The translations under genes and the position numbers were made by a program. A DNA stretch of 64,000 bases from Bordetella genomosp. 2 (GTDB lineage: Bacteria > Pseudomonadota > Gammaproteobacteria > Burkholderiales > Burkholderiaceae_B), in the NCBI RefSeq assembly GCF_002261345.1, contig NZ_NEVT01000001.1, positions 1-64,000 on the forward strand. Reading direction: 5' to 3'. Shown piece by piece: positions 38,010 through 46,899 of the stretch (positions within the stretch are counted from its first letter, which is position 1; every line of letters starts with the position of its first letter). The notes below the pieces were generated by a model. That model was not told the origin of the DNA, searched no databases, and saw only the letters and a program-made list of their open reading frames with translations.

Positions 38010-39446
38010 TCAATCGTGCTTGATGGAAATCGTCTTCAACACCGTGAACCCGTACAAGGCCTCGAACCCCTTTTCGCGCCCGTGTCCGCTGGCCTTCACG
38101 CCCCCGAACGGCAATTCGATGCCTCCGCCCGCCCCGTAGTTGTTGATGAAGACCTGGCCGCTGCGCACTTTGCGGGCGATGCGCAGCTGGCGAGCGCCGT
38201 CGCGGGTCCAGACGCTGGCGGCCAGGCCGTATTCGGTGGCGTTGGCGATGCGCACCGCGTCGGCTTCGTCGTCGAACGGCATGGCGGCCAGCACCGGGCC
38301 GAATACTTCTTCCTGGGCCAGCCGGTGGTCGACCGGCACGTCGCGCAGCAGCGTGGGAGCCTGGTAGTAGCCCTCGGCCGGCGCGCCATCGGCGATCCGG
38401 CCCTGCGCGGCGGTGGCGATGCCGTCCTGCGCGGCCGCTTGCAGGAAGCCCTGTACTCGTTCCTGCTGGGTCTTGCGGATCAGCGGGCCGCAGTCCAGGT
38501 CGAGCTCGGCCGGGCCGGCGCGCAGCGCCGCGAAGGCCTGCGACAGGCGTTCCAGCACGCGGTCATAGGCGCTGCGCTCGATCAGCAGGCGGCTGCCGGC
38601 CGAGCAGGTCTGCCCGGCGTTCTGCACGATGGCGTTGACCGCCACCGGCGTCAGCGCATCGAGGTCGGCGTCGGCGAAGACGATCTGCGGCGACTTGCCG
38701 CCCAGCTCCAGCGTGACGGGCACATGGCGCTCGGCCGCGACTTGCGTGACCAGCACGCCGATGCGCGGCGAGCCGGTGAATGAAATGTGGTCGATGCCGG
38801 GGTGGCGCGTCAAGGCGTCGCCGGCCTCGTGGCCGTAGCCCGTGACGATGTTGATGGCGCCGGGCGGGAAGCCGACCTCGGCGGCCAGTTCGGCCACGCG
38901 CAGCAGCGACAGGCAGGCGTCCTCGGCGGGCTTGACCACGCAGGCGTTGCCGGCGGCCAGCGCGCCGCCGACGCTGCGGCCGAAGATCTGCAAGGGATAG
39001 TTCCAGGGCACCACGTGGCCGGTGACGCCATGCGGCTCGCGCAGCGTCAGCACGGTGTAGCCGTTCTGGTAGGGCAGCGTCTCGCCGTGCAGCTTGTCGG
39101 CCGCGCCGCCGTAGAACTCGAAGTAGCGCGCCACCGCCGTCACGTCGGCGCGGGCCTGCTTGGTGGGCTTGCCGCAGTCGCGCGACTCGATGCTGGTGAG
39201 CTCGTCGGCGTGATCGAGGATCTTCAGCGACAGTTTCAGCATCAGCCGGCCGCGTTCGGCCGCCGTCAGGCGGCCCCAGGGGCCTTCGTCGTAGGCGCGC
39301 CGGGCCGCCTTGACGGCCAGGTCGATGTCGGCGGCGTTGCCGCGCGCGATGCTGTCGTACTGCTGGCCCGTCGAGGGGTCGATGACGGGGATGGACTCGC
39401 CGGAGGCGCCGGCTACGGCGCGGTTGTCGATGAAGTGCTGTTTCAT
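38010..39446 (-). CDS. NAD(P)-dependent aldehyde dehydrogenase
   Basis: This is a 478-aa aldehyde dehydrogenase. The catalytic Cys is in NAGQTCSAGSRLL, the general-base Glu in VTLELGGKSPQIVF, and NAD contact in ISFTGSPRIG; the C-terminus holds GFEALYGFTVLKT. ATG 39446 is chosen because AGAGG lies 9 nt upstream and family members begin there; 28 further residues are in frame but unrelated to the family. It is probably the last gene of the leftward operon of ABC transporter, SDR and this enzyme, suggesting oxidation of an alcohol or sugar-derived aldehyde. Confidence 0.9.
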   Translation of the reverse strand: MKQHFIDNRAVAGASGESIPVIDPSTGQQYDSIARGNAADIDLAVKAARRAYDEGPWGRLTAAERGRLMLKLSLKILDHADELTSIESRDCGKPTKQARADVTAVARYFEFYGGAADKLHGETLPYQNGYTVLTLREPHGVTGHVVPWNYPLQIFGRSVGGALAAGNACVVKPAEDACLSLLRVAELAAEVGFPPGAINIVTGYGHEAGDALTRHPGIDHISFTGSPRIGVLVTQVAAERHVPVTLELGGKSPQIVFADADLDALTPVAVNAIVQNAGQTCSAGSRLLIERSAYDRVLERLSQAFAALRAGPAELDLDCGPLIRKTQQERVQGFLQAAAQDGIATAAQGRIADGAPAEGYYQAPTLLRDVPVDHRLAQEEVFGPVLAAMPFDDEADAVRIANATEYGLAASVWTRDGARQLRIARKVRSGQVFINNYGAGGGIELPFGGVKASGHGREKGFEALYGFTVLKTISIKHD

Positions 39447-39483
39447 GCCGATGAACCTCTGCAGTGTCGTTGCTGACGTCGTT

Positions 39484-40269
39484 CTAGAACAAAATGGATA
39501 GCCCGCCATCCACGGCCAGGACTTGCCCATTGATATACGAGGCGGCTGGCGAGGCCAGGAAAACCGCGGCGCCCGCGATTTCTTCCGGGTCGCCCCAACG
39601 GCCCATGGGGTTGCGCGCCGCCAGGCGCTCGCGCACCGCGGCGTCGGTCACCATTTCCGCGTTGGTCTCGGTGGCGAAGGTGCCGGGGGCGATGGCGTTG
39701 CTGGTGATGCCCAGTGGCCCCAGCTCGGCGGCCAGCGCGCGCACCATGCCGGTGAGCCCCTGCTTGGCGGCCGGGTAGACCGCATCGCCCGCCCGCGCCA
39801 GTTCGCCGGCCACCGAGGTGATGGCGATGAGCCGCCCCGCGCGCTGGCGCACCATGCGCTCGGCGGCCTGCTTGGCCAGCAGCATGCCGGCCACCAGGTC
39901 GGTCTCGATGAGCGCGCGGATCTCGGCCGCCGATATGGCTTGCAGGGTCTTGCGGTTGCGGGCGCCGACATTGTTGACCAGGATGTCGAGGCGGCCGTGC
40001 TCGGCGTCCACCTGCGCGAAGGCGCGCGCCGTGGCGTCGTCGTCGCTCACGTCGAACGCCAGGGCCGAGGCCGCCAGGCCCTGGCCGCGCAACTGCTCCA
40101 CGGCCGCCCGGACCGCGCCGGCATTGCGGCCGTTGATCAGCACGTGGGCGCCGCTGCCGGCCATGGCGCGCGCGATGCACAGGCCCAGGCCGCGCGCCGA
40201 GCCGGTCACCAGCGCCACCTGCCCGGCCAGCGAGAAGCGTTGCAGATAGGATTGGGAGGGCGAAGTCAT
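39484..40269 (-). CDS. Short-chain dehydrogenase/reductase
   Basis: This is a 261-aa classical SDR. Cofactor motif VALVTGSARGLGLCIAR (TGxxxGxG), NNVGAR, catalytic Ser in AITSVAG, and YPAAKQG (YxxxK) are all present. It resembles gluconate 5-dehydrogenase-type enzymes, but the substrate is unproven. GAGG lies 7 nt before the ATG. It starts 9 nt after the permease stop, so it is in the operon with the transporter. Confidence 0.9.
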   Translation of the reverse strand: MTSPSQSYLQRFSLAGQVALVTGSARGLGLCIARAMAGSGAHVLINGRNAGAVRAAVEQLRGQGLAASALAFDVSDDDATARAFAQVDAEHGRLDILVNNVGARNRKTLQAISAAEIRALIETDLVAGMLLAKQAAERMVRQRAGRLIAITSVAGELARAGDAVYPAAKQGLTGMVRALAAELGPLGITSNAIAPGTFATETNAEMVTDAAVRERLAARNPMGRWGDPEEIAGAAVFLASPAASYINGQVLAVDGGLSILF

Positions 40270-40278
40270 GGCGTGGCC

Positions 40279-41130
40279 TCAGTCGCGGAATTCAGGCGCC
40301 CAGTGCAGCAGGCGGCGCTCCAGCCAGGTCACGCAATAGACCAGCGCAATGCCGACGATCGACAGCAGGGTCACGGCGGCGAACATGTCGGTGGCGTTGA
40401 GCGTGGCCAGCGCGGTGATCATCAGGTAGCCCATGCCGGTGGTCGAGCCGACGAATTCCGCCAGCACCACGCCGATCAGCGCGAAGCTGATCGCGTTGGG
40501 CAGCGCCGCGAAGGTCCACGCGGCGGCGGTGGGAATGCGCACGCGCCACAGGATCTGGCGCGGCGAGCCGCCCAGCGTGCGGCAGAAATCCACCAGCTCC
40601 CGTTCGACGCTGCGCCCGCCCTTGTAGGTGTTGAAGAACACCAGGAAGAACACCACGAACCACGACGTGACGACCTTGGAGGCCAGCCCCAGGCCGAAGA
40701 ACATGGTGATGAGCGGCACGAACGCGATGCGCGGCATCGAATTGAAGGCCACGATGAACGGGTTGAACACGTCCGCCAGCATGCGGCTGCGGCTCAGCGT
40801 CATGCCGACCAGGAAGCCGCTGCCCACCCCGACCACCAGGCCCACCAGCGTCGCCCGCAGGGTCAGCAGCAAGTGCGGCCACACCGAGCGCGGGCCGGGC
40901 TGCAGCCATTCCCACAACCGTGCCGCCACGCGCGAAGGCTGGCTGATGAAGAAGGGATCGAACAGCGTGTTCTGCGCGAACCAGGGAATGCGCGTCAGGC
41001 CTTCCCAGCAGCCCAGGATGATGGCCAGGATCAATACCTGCCAGGCGGTCACGCGCAGCCGGCGCCGCAGGCCGGCGCGGCGGTCCTGGCGGATCTGGTC
41101 TTGCAGGGAGGTCATCGGGGCGGCGGACAT
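40279..41130 (-). CDS. ABC transporter permease (SsuC/TauC-like)
   Basis: This is a 283-aa permease with about six membrane segments and the EAA-loop DFCRTLGGSPRQILWRVRIPTAA. It belongs to the nitrate/sulfonate/taurine class. ATG 41130 is used; ATG 41115 is a possible alternative. It lies between the ATPase gene and the SDR gene in one leftward operon. Confidence 0.9.
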   Translation of the reverse strand: MSAAPMTSLQDQIRQDRRAGLRRRLRVTAWQVLILAIILGCWEGLTRIPWFAQNTLFDPFFISQPSRVAARLWEWLQPGPRSVWPHLLLTLRATLVGLVVGVGSGFLVGMTLSRSRMLADVFNPFIVAFNSMPRIAFVPLITMFFGLGLASKVVTSWFVVFFLVFFNTYKGGRSVERELVDFCRTLGGSPRQILWRVRIPTAAAWTFAALPNAISFALIGVVLAEFVGSTTGMGYLMITALATLNATDMFAAVTLLSIVGIALVYCVTWLERRLLHWAPEFRD

Positions 41131-41157
41131 GCGGCGGTGGCTCGACGTTGACAGGCC

Positions 41158-41928
41158 TCAGGCGGCGGCGCGGAATTGCTGGCCCAGCACGGCCCACAGG
41201 CTCTGGACATGGGCGGTGAACTGCGGGGTCTCGCGCAGGGTGAAGACGTCGCGCGGGTGCGCGATGGCGATGCGCTCGTCCAGCAGGACGCGGCTGGGCG
41301 GCCCCGATAGCACCACCACCCGGTCGGACAGCGTGATGGCCTCGTCCAGGTCGTGCGTGACCATGACGATGGTCTGCCCGAGCTTGCGCCAGATCTCGAT
41401 GAGCTCGCGGTGCAGGTGCGTCTTGGTGTGCGTGTCCAGCGCGCCGAACGGTTCGTCCAGCAGCAGGATGCGCGGCTCGACGGCCAGGCTCATCAGCAGC
41501 GCCACGCGGCGGCGCATGCCGCCGGACAACTGGTGCGGATAGGCATCGGCGAACTGGCTCAGGTGGCCCAGTTCCAGCAGCTCGGCCACGCGCCGCTCGA
41601 TGCGCGCGGCCGGCACGCCCTGGAACTTCAGGCCCAGCGCCACGTTCTTGCGCACGCTGAACCAGGGCAGCAGCGTGTCTTTCTGGAAAATGTAGCCGAG
41701 CGCCGGCGGCACCTGGCCGTCGACCGGCGCGCCGGCCACGCGGATGCTGCCCGTGGTGGGGGGCAGGAAGCCCGCGATCATGTTCAGCAGCGTGCTCTTG
41801 CCGCAGCCGGACGGACCCACGATGGACACGAATTCGCCGGCGGCGATCGTCAGCGACACCTCGCCCACCGCGTGCACCAGCCCGCCGCGCGCCTGGTACG
41901 CCTTGCCGACCCGGTCCAGTTCGATCAT
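41158..41928 (-). CDS. ABC transporter ATP-binding protein (SsuB/TauB-like)
   Basis: This is a 256-aa ATPase: Walker A GPSGCGKST, signature LSGGMRRRVALLMS, Walker B LLLDEPFGALD, H-loop VTHDLDEAI. It belongs to the nitrate/sulfonate/taurine class and serves the adjacent permease and binding protein. Confidence 0.93.
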   Translation of the reverse strand: MIELDRVGKAYQARGGLVHAVGEVSLTIAAGEFVSIVGPSGCGKSTLLNMIAGFLPPTTGSIRVAGAPVDGQVPPALGYIFQKDTLLPWFSVRKNVALGLKFQGVPAARIERRVAELLELGHLSQFADAYPHQLSGGMRRRVALLMSLAVEPRILLLDEPFGALDTHTKTHLHRELIEIWRKLGQTIVMVTHDLDEAITLSDRVVVLSGPPSRVLLDERIAIAHPRDVFTLRETPQFTAHVQSLWAVLGQQFRAAA

Positions 41929-41937
41929 GGCGGCGCC

Positions 41938-43005
41938 CTACTTGGCCTGCCGCGCGCGCCGCACGAACGACATGTCCACGCAGGCCGCGTACGGGACCCG
42001 CTGCATTTCCTCGTTCGAGAACTGGCGGCCGTCGCCCATGATGGCGGCCATGCGCTGGTAGGCGTCCTCGGTGATGATGTTGTCCTTCAGGAAGACCGTC
42101 TGCTGGTAGACGCCCAGGGTTTTCTCGATGGCGGCGCGCGGAAAGGCGCTGAGGTAGTCGTCGTAGATCGCGTCGGTCAGTTCGGCCGCGCTGCTGGCGC
42201 TGATGAAGTCCTGGGCGCGCGCCATGGCCGTGACGAAGGCCTGCACGGTCTCGGGACGCTTCTGGATGGTTTCCTGCAGCGTCAGCGCGGCAATGCCGGG
42301 CACGTCGCCGCCCATGAACTCCTGCCACGAGGCCTCGGTGGTGGCGTCGAAGATCGGCACGCCCCAGCCTTCCTCGCGGGCCTGTTCCATCATCGACATG
42401 GTGGCCATGGTGGCCGACACCGAGCCGGTCTTGAGCGCGCCCAGCATGGTGGCCAGGTCGCCCAGCGGACGGATGTCGACCTGGTCGGCCACGCCCGCCT
42501 TCTGCATCAGGTACAGCGCCATCAGCCAGGTGCTCGATTGCGGCTGGGTGGCGCCCACGCGCTTGCCGGCCAGGTCCTTCAGGGTCTTGATCTTGCCGCT
42601 GTCGTAGTCGTCGCGCCGCACGATGATGTTGGCGTAGGTCAGCTTGCGGTCGAAGCCGAACACCAGGCTGGCGGGCTTGCCCGCCAGCGTCAGGGCCGGC
42701 GCGGCGGTGGCCGCGGTGGCGCCGAACAGGATCTGTCCCGAGGCCAGCATCTGCATGGTGCGCGGCCCGCTTTGCGAATTCAGGTATTCCACGTCCAGGC
42801 CCGCTTCGCCGAAGTAGCCTTGTTTGAGCGCCACGTACGCGGCGGCGAAGAACGGGTCGATGCTGCCCAGCCCGAACACCGCCTTGCCGTGCCTGGCCTG
42901 GGCGAACGCGGCGCGCGGCCCCAGCAGGCTGGCGGCGCCCAGGGCCCCGGCGGCGGCGAGGAAATCGCGGCGGGTCGAAAAGGCAGGGTGCGAACGGGGC
43001 GGCAT
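41938..43005 (-). CDS. ABC transporter substrate-binding protein (SsuA/NMT1-like, Tat signal)
   Basis: This is a 355-aa binding protein of the nitrate/sulfonate/thiamine-precursor class (GLSI- to GLDV-type ligand fold, GEAGLDVEYLNSQSGP). It has a twin-arginine signal STRRDFLAAAG followed by a hydrophobic stretch ending AAFAQA, so export is likely by Tat. GAGG lies 5 nt before ATG 43005. It is the first gene of the operon running to the aldehyde dehydrogenase. IS481 now lies about 170 bp upstream, so native promoter sequences beyond that point have been displaced. Confidence 0.9.
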   Translation of the reverse strand: MPPRSHPAFSTRRDFLAAAGALGAASLLGPRAAFAQARHGKAVFGLGSIDPFFAAAYVALKQGYFGEAGLDVEYLNSQSGPRTMQMLASGQILFGATAATAAPALTLAGKPASLVFGFDRKLTYANIIVRRDDYDSGKIKTLKDLAGKRVGATQPQSSTWLMALYLMQKAGVADQVDIRPLGDLATMLGALKTGSVSATMATMSMMEQAREEGWGVPIFDATTEASWQEFMGGDVPGIAALTLQETIQKRPETVQAFVTAMARAQDFISASSAAELTDAIYDDYLSAFPRAAIEKTLGVYQQTVFLKDNIITEDAYQRMAAIMGDGRQFSNEEMQRVPYAACVDMSFVRRARQAK

Positions 43006-43177
43006 GTCATCCTCGGTACGTTATTGGAATCGTCGTTTGACGATAACGATACCGCAAATGCCGGCCGGCCCGCGGCGGCGGCCCGGTCATCCGGCGTCCG
43101 CGCGCCCGGCGGCGGGGCGCGCGGGCCCCGGGGCCCGGGTCGTGCGGGGAGGCCGGGGCCTGAACGGCGGGCCTAGC

Positions 43178-44220
43178 TGTGAAGATTCAATAGGTTGTAT
43201 GCATGGTTCATCCGAACCGGATTTGAGAAACTGGAAATCGCCAAACCCCCAGTTCACTCAAGGAGTCCGGCCGGATGAACACCCATAAGCATGCCCGACT
43301 GACGTTCATACGTCGACTTGAAATGGTCCAACAACTGACCGCCAAGCAATTAAGCGCTCCCGAGGCAGCCGTGGTCTATGGGGTGACTGCGCCCACGGTA
43401 CGCAAGTGGCTGGGGCGGTTCCTGGCCCAAGGCCAGGCGGGCCTGGCCGACGCGTCCTCGCGCCCGGCGGTCTCGCCCCGAGCGATTGCCCCGGCCAAGG
43501 CGCTGGCCATCGTGGAGCTGCGCCGCAAGCGGCTGACCCAGGCGCGCATCGCACAGGCCCTGGGCGTGTCCGCCAGCACCGTCAGCCGGGTCCTGGCTCG
43601 GGCCGGGCTGTCGCGCCTGGCCGATCTGGAGCCTGCCGAGCCGGTGGTGCGCTACGAACACTCGGCCCCAGGCGAGTTGTTGCATATCGACATCAAGAAG
43701 CTGGGCCGCATCCAGCGCCCCGGCCATCGCGTCACGGGCGATCGGCGCGATACCGTCGAGGGAGCTGGCTGGGACTACGTCTTCGTGGCCATCGACGACC
43801 ACGCTCGCGTGGCTTTTACCGATATCCATCCCGATGAACGTAGCCCCAGCGCATGCCAGTTCCTACGGGATGCCGCGTCTTATTACGCCGCCCTGGGCGT
43901 GACCATCAAGCGGCTGCTGACCGACAACGGCTCGGCCTTCCGTAGCCATGCCTTCGCCGCCTTGTGCCGCCAATTGGGCATCAAACACCGCTTCACGCGC
44001 CCTTATCGGCCCCAGACCAATGGCAAGGCCGAGCGGTTCATCCAGTCGGCATTGCGAGAGTGGGCCTATGCCTACACCTATCAAAACTCACAGCACCGAG
44101 CCCTGGCCATGAATTCCTGGTTACACCACTACAACTGGCATCGACCTCACCAGGGCATCGGACGCGCCACACCCATCTCCAGACTCAACCTGGTTGGATA
44201 CAACGTCTTGACACTTCACA
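43178..44220 (+). mobile_element. IS481: IS481, complete copy
   Basis: The element is 1043 bp. Its ends are imperfect inverted repeats of about 26 bp (TGTGAAGATTCAATAGG at the left, reverse complement of the right end TGTGAAGTGTCAAGACG). It is flanked by 6-bp duplications CCTAGC (43172-43177 and 44221-44226), matching the known IS481 target NCTAGN. It carries one transposase gene. The element is the highly repeated insertion sequence of B. pertussis, so this is a marker for the organism. IS481 ends can carry outward promoters, which would face the ABC operon to the left and topB antisense to the right. Confidence 0.97.
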
Positions 44221-44225
44221 CCTAG
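43275..44225 (+). CDS. tnpA: IS481 transposase
   Basis: This is a 316-aa DDE transposase of the IS481 family. The N-terminal helix-turn-helix (KHARLTFIRRLEMVQQLTAKQ, then VTAPTVRKWLGRF) and a second one (ALGVSASTVSRVLARAGL) precede the rve/integrase core with HIDIKKLG, TDNGSAF and NGKAERFIQ, which supply the DDE acids. It is intact. The last codon and the TAG stop (44223-44225) lie outside the element, in the CCTAGC target duplication: the target supplies the stop. Confidence 0.97.
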   Translation: MNTHKHARLTFIRRLEMVQQLTAKQLSAPEAAVVYGVTAPTVRKWLGRFLAQGQAGLADASSRPAVSPRAIAPAKALAIVELRRKRLTQARIAQALGVSASTVSRVLARAGLSRLADLEPAEPVVRYEHSAPGELLHIDIKKLGRIQRPGHRVTGDRRDTVEGAGWDYVFVAIDDHARVAFTDIHPDERSPSACQFLRDAASYYAALGVTIKRLLTDNGSAFRSHAFAALCRQLGIKHRFTRPYRPQTNGKAERFIQSALREWAYAYTYQNSQHRALAMNSWLHHYNWHRPHQGIGRATPISRLNLVGYNVLTLHT

Positions 44226-46837
44226 CCGGCCGCTTTCTTGGCGGCCTTCTTGGCGGGCGTCTTCTTGGCCGCCGTTTTCTTGGCGGCGGTTTTCTTCGCG
44301 GCCGTCTTGGCGGCCGTCTTGGCGCCCGCCGCGGTCTTGGCCGCGGTCTTGGTCGCCGTCTTGGCCGGGGCCCGGCCGGCCTTGCCGGTGCGCGGCTCGA
44401 ACTCGAAGCCGATCTTGCCGTCCGGCTGGCGCACCAGGAAGGCCTTGAACTTGCGATGGGTGCGGCTGGACACGAAGCCGTCGAGCAGGTCGGTGCGGCC
44501 GTCCGCCAGCAGCTTGTGCATCTGCTCGCGCGAGATCTCCTGCTGCAGGATGATCTTGCCCGACCGGAAATCGCAGGTCTTGTCCGGGCCTACCGATTTT
44601 TCGCACACATAGCTCAGGCCATGCTCGAACACCCGCGAGGCGCATTTCGGGCAGGCGCCCACCGGCGTATGGCCGGAGAAGTCCACCGGCTCGTCGTCCT
44701 CGTCGTCTTTCTGGCCGAAGTCGAATTCCAGCTTGTATTCGTCGCTGATGCGCAGGATGGCGGCGAACGGCCGGCCCATCTTGCTGATGAAGCCCTGCAG
44801 CGGGCCGATTTCGCGCTTGGCCAGCAGTTCCTCGACTTCCGGCAGCTCGAAGGTGCGGCCGCCCGGGTGCTTGCCGATGGAGAAGTCGCACTGGGTGCAG
44901 GCATAGCGGCGGTAGTTTTCCTTGACCACGCCGCCGCACTTGGGGCACGGCGTCTGCAGGGTGGCGTAGTCGCCCGGCACGGTGTCGCGTTCGTATTCCT
45001 TGGCGCGCTTGACGATGACCTGGGTCATCTGGGCGATCTCGCGCATGAACGCATCGCGGCCCAGGCCGCCCTGCTCGATCTGCTTGAGCTTGTGCTCCCA
45101 TTCGCCGGTGAGTTCGGGCGAGGTCAGTTCGGTGACGTCCAGCCCGGCCAGCAGGGTCATGAGCTGGCGCGCCTTGGCGGTGGGCACCAGGTCGCGCCCT
45201 TCGCGGCGCAGGTAGCCTTCGCCCAGCAGGCCTTCGATGATGCCGGCGCGCGTGGCCGGCGTGCCCAGGCCGCGCTCGGACATGGCTTCGCGCAGTTCTT
45301 CGTCGTCGACCAGCTTGCCGGCGCCTTCCATGGCCGACAGCAGCGTGGCTTCGTTGTAGCGCGCGGGCGGCTTGGTGGCCAGGCCGACGGCCTCGACGTC
45401 TTCGGTGCGCACGGTCTCGCCGTCGGCCACCGGCACCAGGTTGGCGTCTTCGCCCTGGGCCTCCTTGCCGTATACGGCCAGCCAGCCCGGCGCCACCAGC
45501 ACCTTGCCTTCGGTCTTGAAATGATGCCCCTGCACTTCGGTGATGCGGGTCGTGACGCGGTACTCGGCGGCCGGGAAGAACACCGCCAGGAAGCGCTTGA
45601 GCACCAGGTCGTAGAGCTTGGCCTCGGCTTCGCTGAGATCGTGCGGGATCTGCAGCGTGGGGATGATGGCGAAGTGGTCCGATACCTTCTTGTTGTCGAA
45701 GATCCGCCGGTTCGGCTTGACCCAGTTCTGGGCCACCACCGTGCCGGCATGCCGGGCCAGCTGCCCGACGGCGTTGGAGCCGCCCTTGGCCAGCGCCTGC
45801 ATGGTGTCGCGCACGGTGCCGAGGTAGTCCTCGGGCAGGTAGCGCGAATCGGTACGCGGGTAGGTCAGCGCCTTGTGGCGTTCGTAGAGGGTCTGGGCCA
45901 GCGCCAGGGTGGTCTTGGCGGAAAAGCCGAACCGGCCGTTGGCGTCGCGCTGCAGCGAGGTCAGGTCGTACAGGGCCGGCGACATCTGGGTCGACGGCTT
46001 GGATTCCTCGGTGACGCTGCCCGGCTGCTCGCGGCAGGCGGCGACCACGCTTTGCGCGGCCGCCTGCGACCACAGGCGCGATTCGCGCTTCTCGGGGTCG
46101 CGTTCGTCTTTCTTGAAGTCGGGGTCGATCCAGCGGCCCTGGTACAGGCCGGCGGCCGCCACGAAGGTGGCGTGCACTTCCCAGTAGTCGCGCGGCACGA
46201 AGGCGCGGATGCGCTCCTCGCGCTCGGCCACGATGGCCAGCGTGGGGGTTTGCACCCGGCCCACCGGCGTCTTGAAGAAACCGCCGTCCTTGCTGTTGAA
46301 GGCGGTCATGGCGCGCGTGCCGTTGATGCCGACCAGCCAGTCGGCCTCGGCGCGCGAGCGGGCGGCGGCTTCCAGGGGCTTGAGCTGGGCGTCGTCGCGC
46401 AGGTTGGCGAAGGCTTCGCGGATGGCGGCCTGGGTCATGGACTGCAGCCACAGCCGCTTGATGGGCTTCTTCACCCCGGCGTACTGGATGATGTAGCGGA
46501 AGATCAGTTCGCCCTCGCGCCCGGCGTCACAGGCGTTGATGAGCGAATCCACGTCCTTGCGCTTGGCCAGCCGGACCAGCAGCTTCAGGCGCTCGGCGGA
46601 TTTCTTGTCGGCCGGGCCGAGCTCGAACTCGGGCGGGATGACCGGCAAGTGCGCGAAGCTCCATTTGCCCTTGACGGGGTCGTTGGGCGCGACAAGGCCG
46701 AGCAAATGCCCGATACTGGAGGCCAGCACGTAACGTTCGCTTTCAAAATAGTCGCCCTCGCGCGCGAAGCCTCCCAGGGCGCGTGATATATCCAGGGCTA
46801 CCGAGGGCTTCTCGGCAATAATCAGCGTTTTGCTCAT
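44222..46837 (-). CDS. topB: DNA topoisomerase III with lysine/alanine-rich tail
   Basis: This is an 871-aa type IA topoisomerase. The TOPRIM domain is at the N-terminus (TLIIAEKPSVALDISRAL, DAGREGELIFRYI), the catalytic Tyr is in ALTYPRTDSRYLPEDY near residue 325, and C-terminal zinc-type cysteine pairs (CPKCG, YACTQC; CPKCASRV) follow. The last 50 residues are a histone-H1-like tail of KTAAKK repeats that should bind DNA non-specifically. The stop TAG (complement of 44222-44224) lies in the IS481 target duplication, so the insertion kept the protein length unchanged. Confidence 0.95.
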   Translation of the reverse strand: MSKTLIIAEKPSVALDISRALGGFAREGDYFESERYVLASSIGHLLGLVAPNDPVKGKWSFAHLPVIPPEFELGPADKKSAERLKLLVRLAKRKDVDSLINACDAGREGELIFRYIIQYAGVKKPIKRLWLQSMTQAAIREAFANLRDDAQLKPLEAAARSRAEADWLVGINGTRAMTAFNSKDGGFFKTPVGRVQTPTLAIVAEREERIRAFVPRDYWEVHATFVAAAGLYQGRWIDPDFKKDERDPEKRESRLWSQAAAQSVVAACREQPGSVTEESKPSTQMSPALYDLTSLQRDANGRFGFSAKTTLALAQTLYERHKALTYPRTDSRYLPEDYLGTVRDTMQALAKGGSNAVGQLARHAGTVVAQNWVKPNRRIFDNKKVSDHFAIIPTLQIPHDLSEAEAKLYDLVLKRFLAVFFPAAEYRVTTRITEVQGHHFKTEGKVLVAPGWLAVYGKEAQGEDANLVPVADGETVRTEDVEAVGLATKPPARYNEATLLSAMEGAGKLVDDEELREAMSERGLGTPATRAGIIEGLLGEGYLRREGRDLVPTAKARQLMTLLAGLDVTELTSPELTGEWEHKLKQIEQGGLGRDAFMREIAQMTQVIVKRAKEYERDTVPGDYATLQTPCPKCGGVVKENYRRYACTQCDFSIGKHPGGRTFELPEVEELLAKREIGPLQGFISKMGRPFAAILRISDEYKLEFDFGQKDDEDDEPVDFSGHTPVGACPKCASRVFEHGLSYVCEKSVGPDKTCDFRSGKIILQQEISREQMHKLLADGRTDLLDGFVSSRTHRKFKAFLVRQPDGKIGFEFEPRTGKAGRAPAKTATKTAAKTAAGAKTAAKTAAKKTAAKKTAAKKTPAKKAAKKAAG

Positions 46838-46899
46838 GTGTATCCAGTGGCGGTGGACCCGCCGGTGTAGCGCGGATGATACGAGGGGAGATTCGCCGC

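Noticed and set aside
43172-46837. topB broken by IS481
   Set aside because: The duplicated CTAG keeps the topB stop in place; the reading frame and tail are complete.
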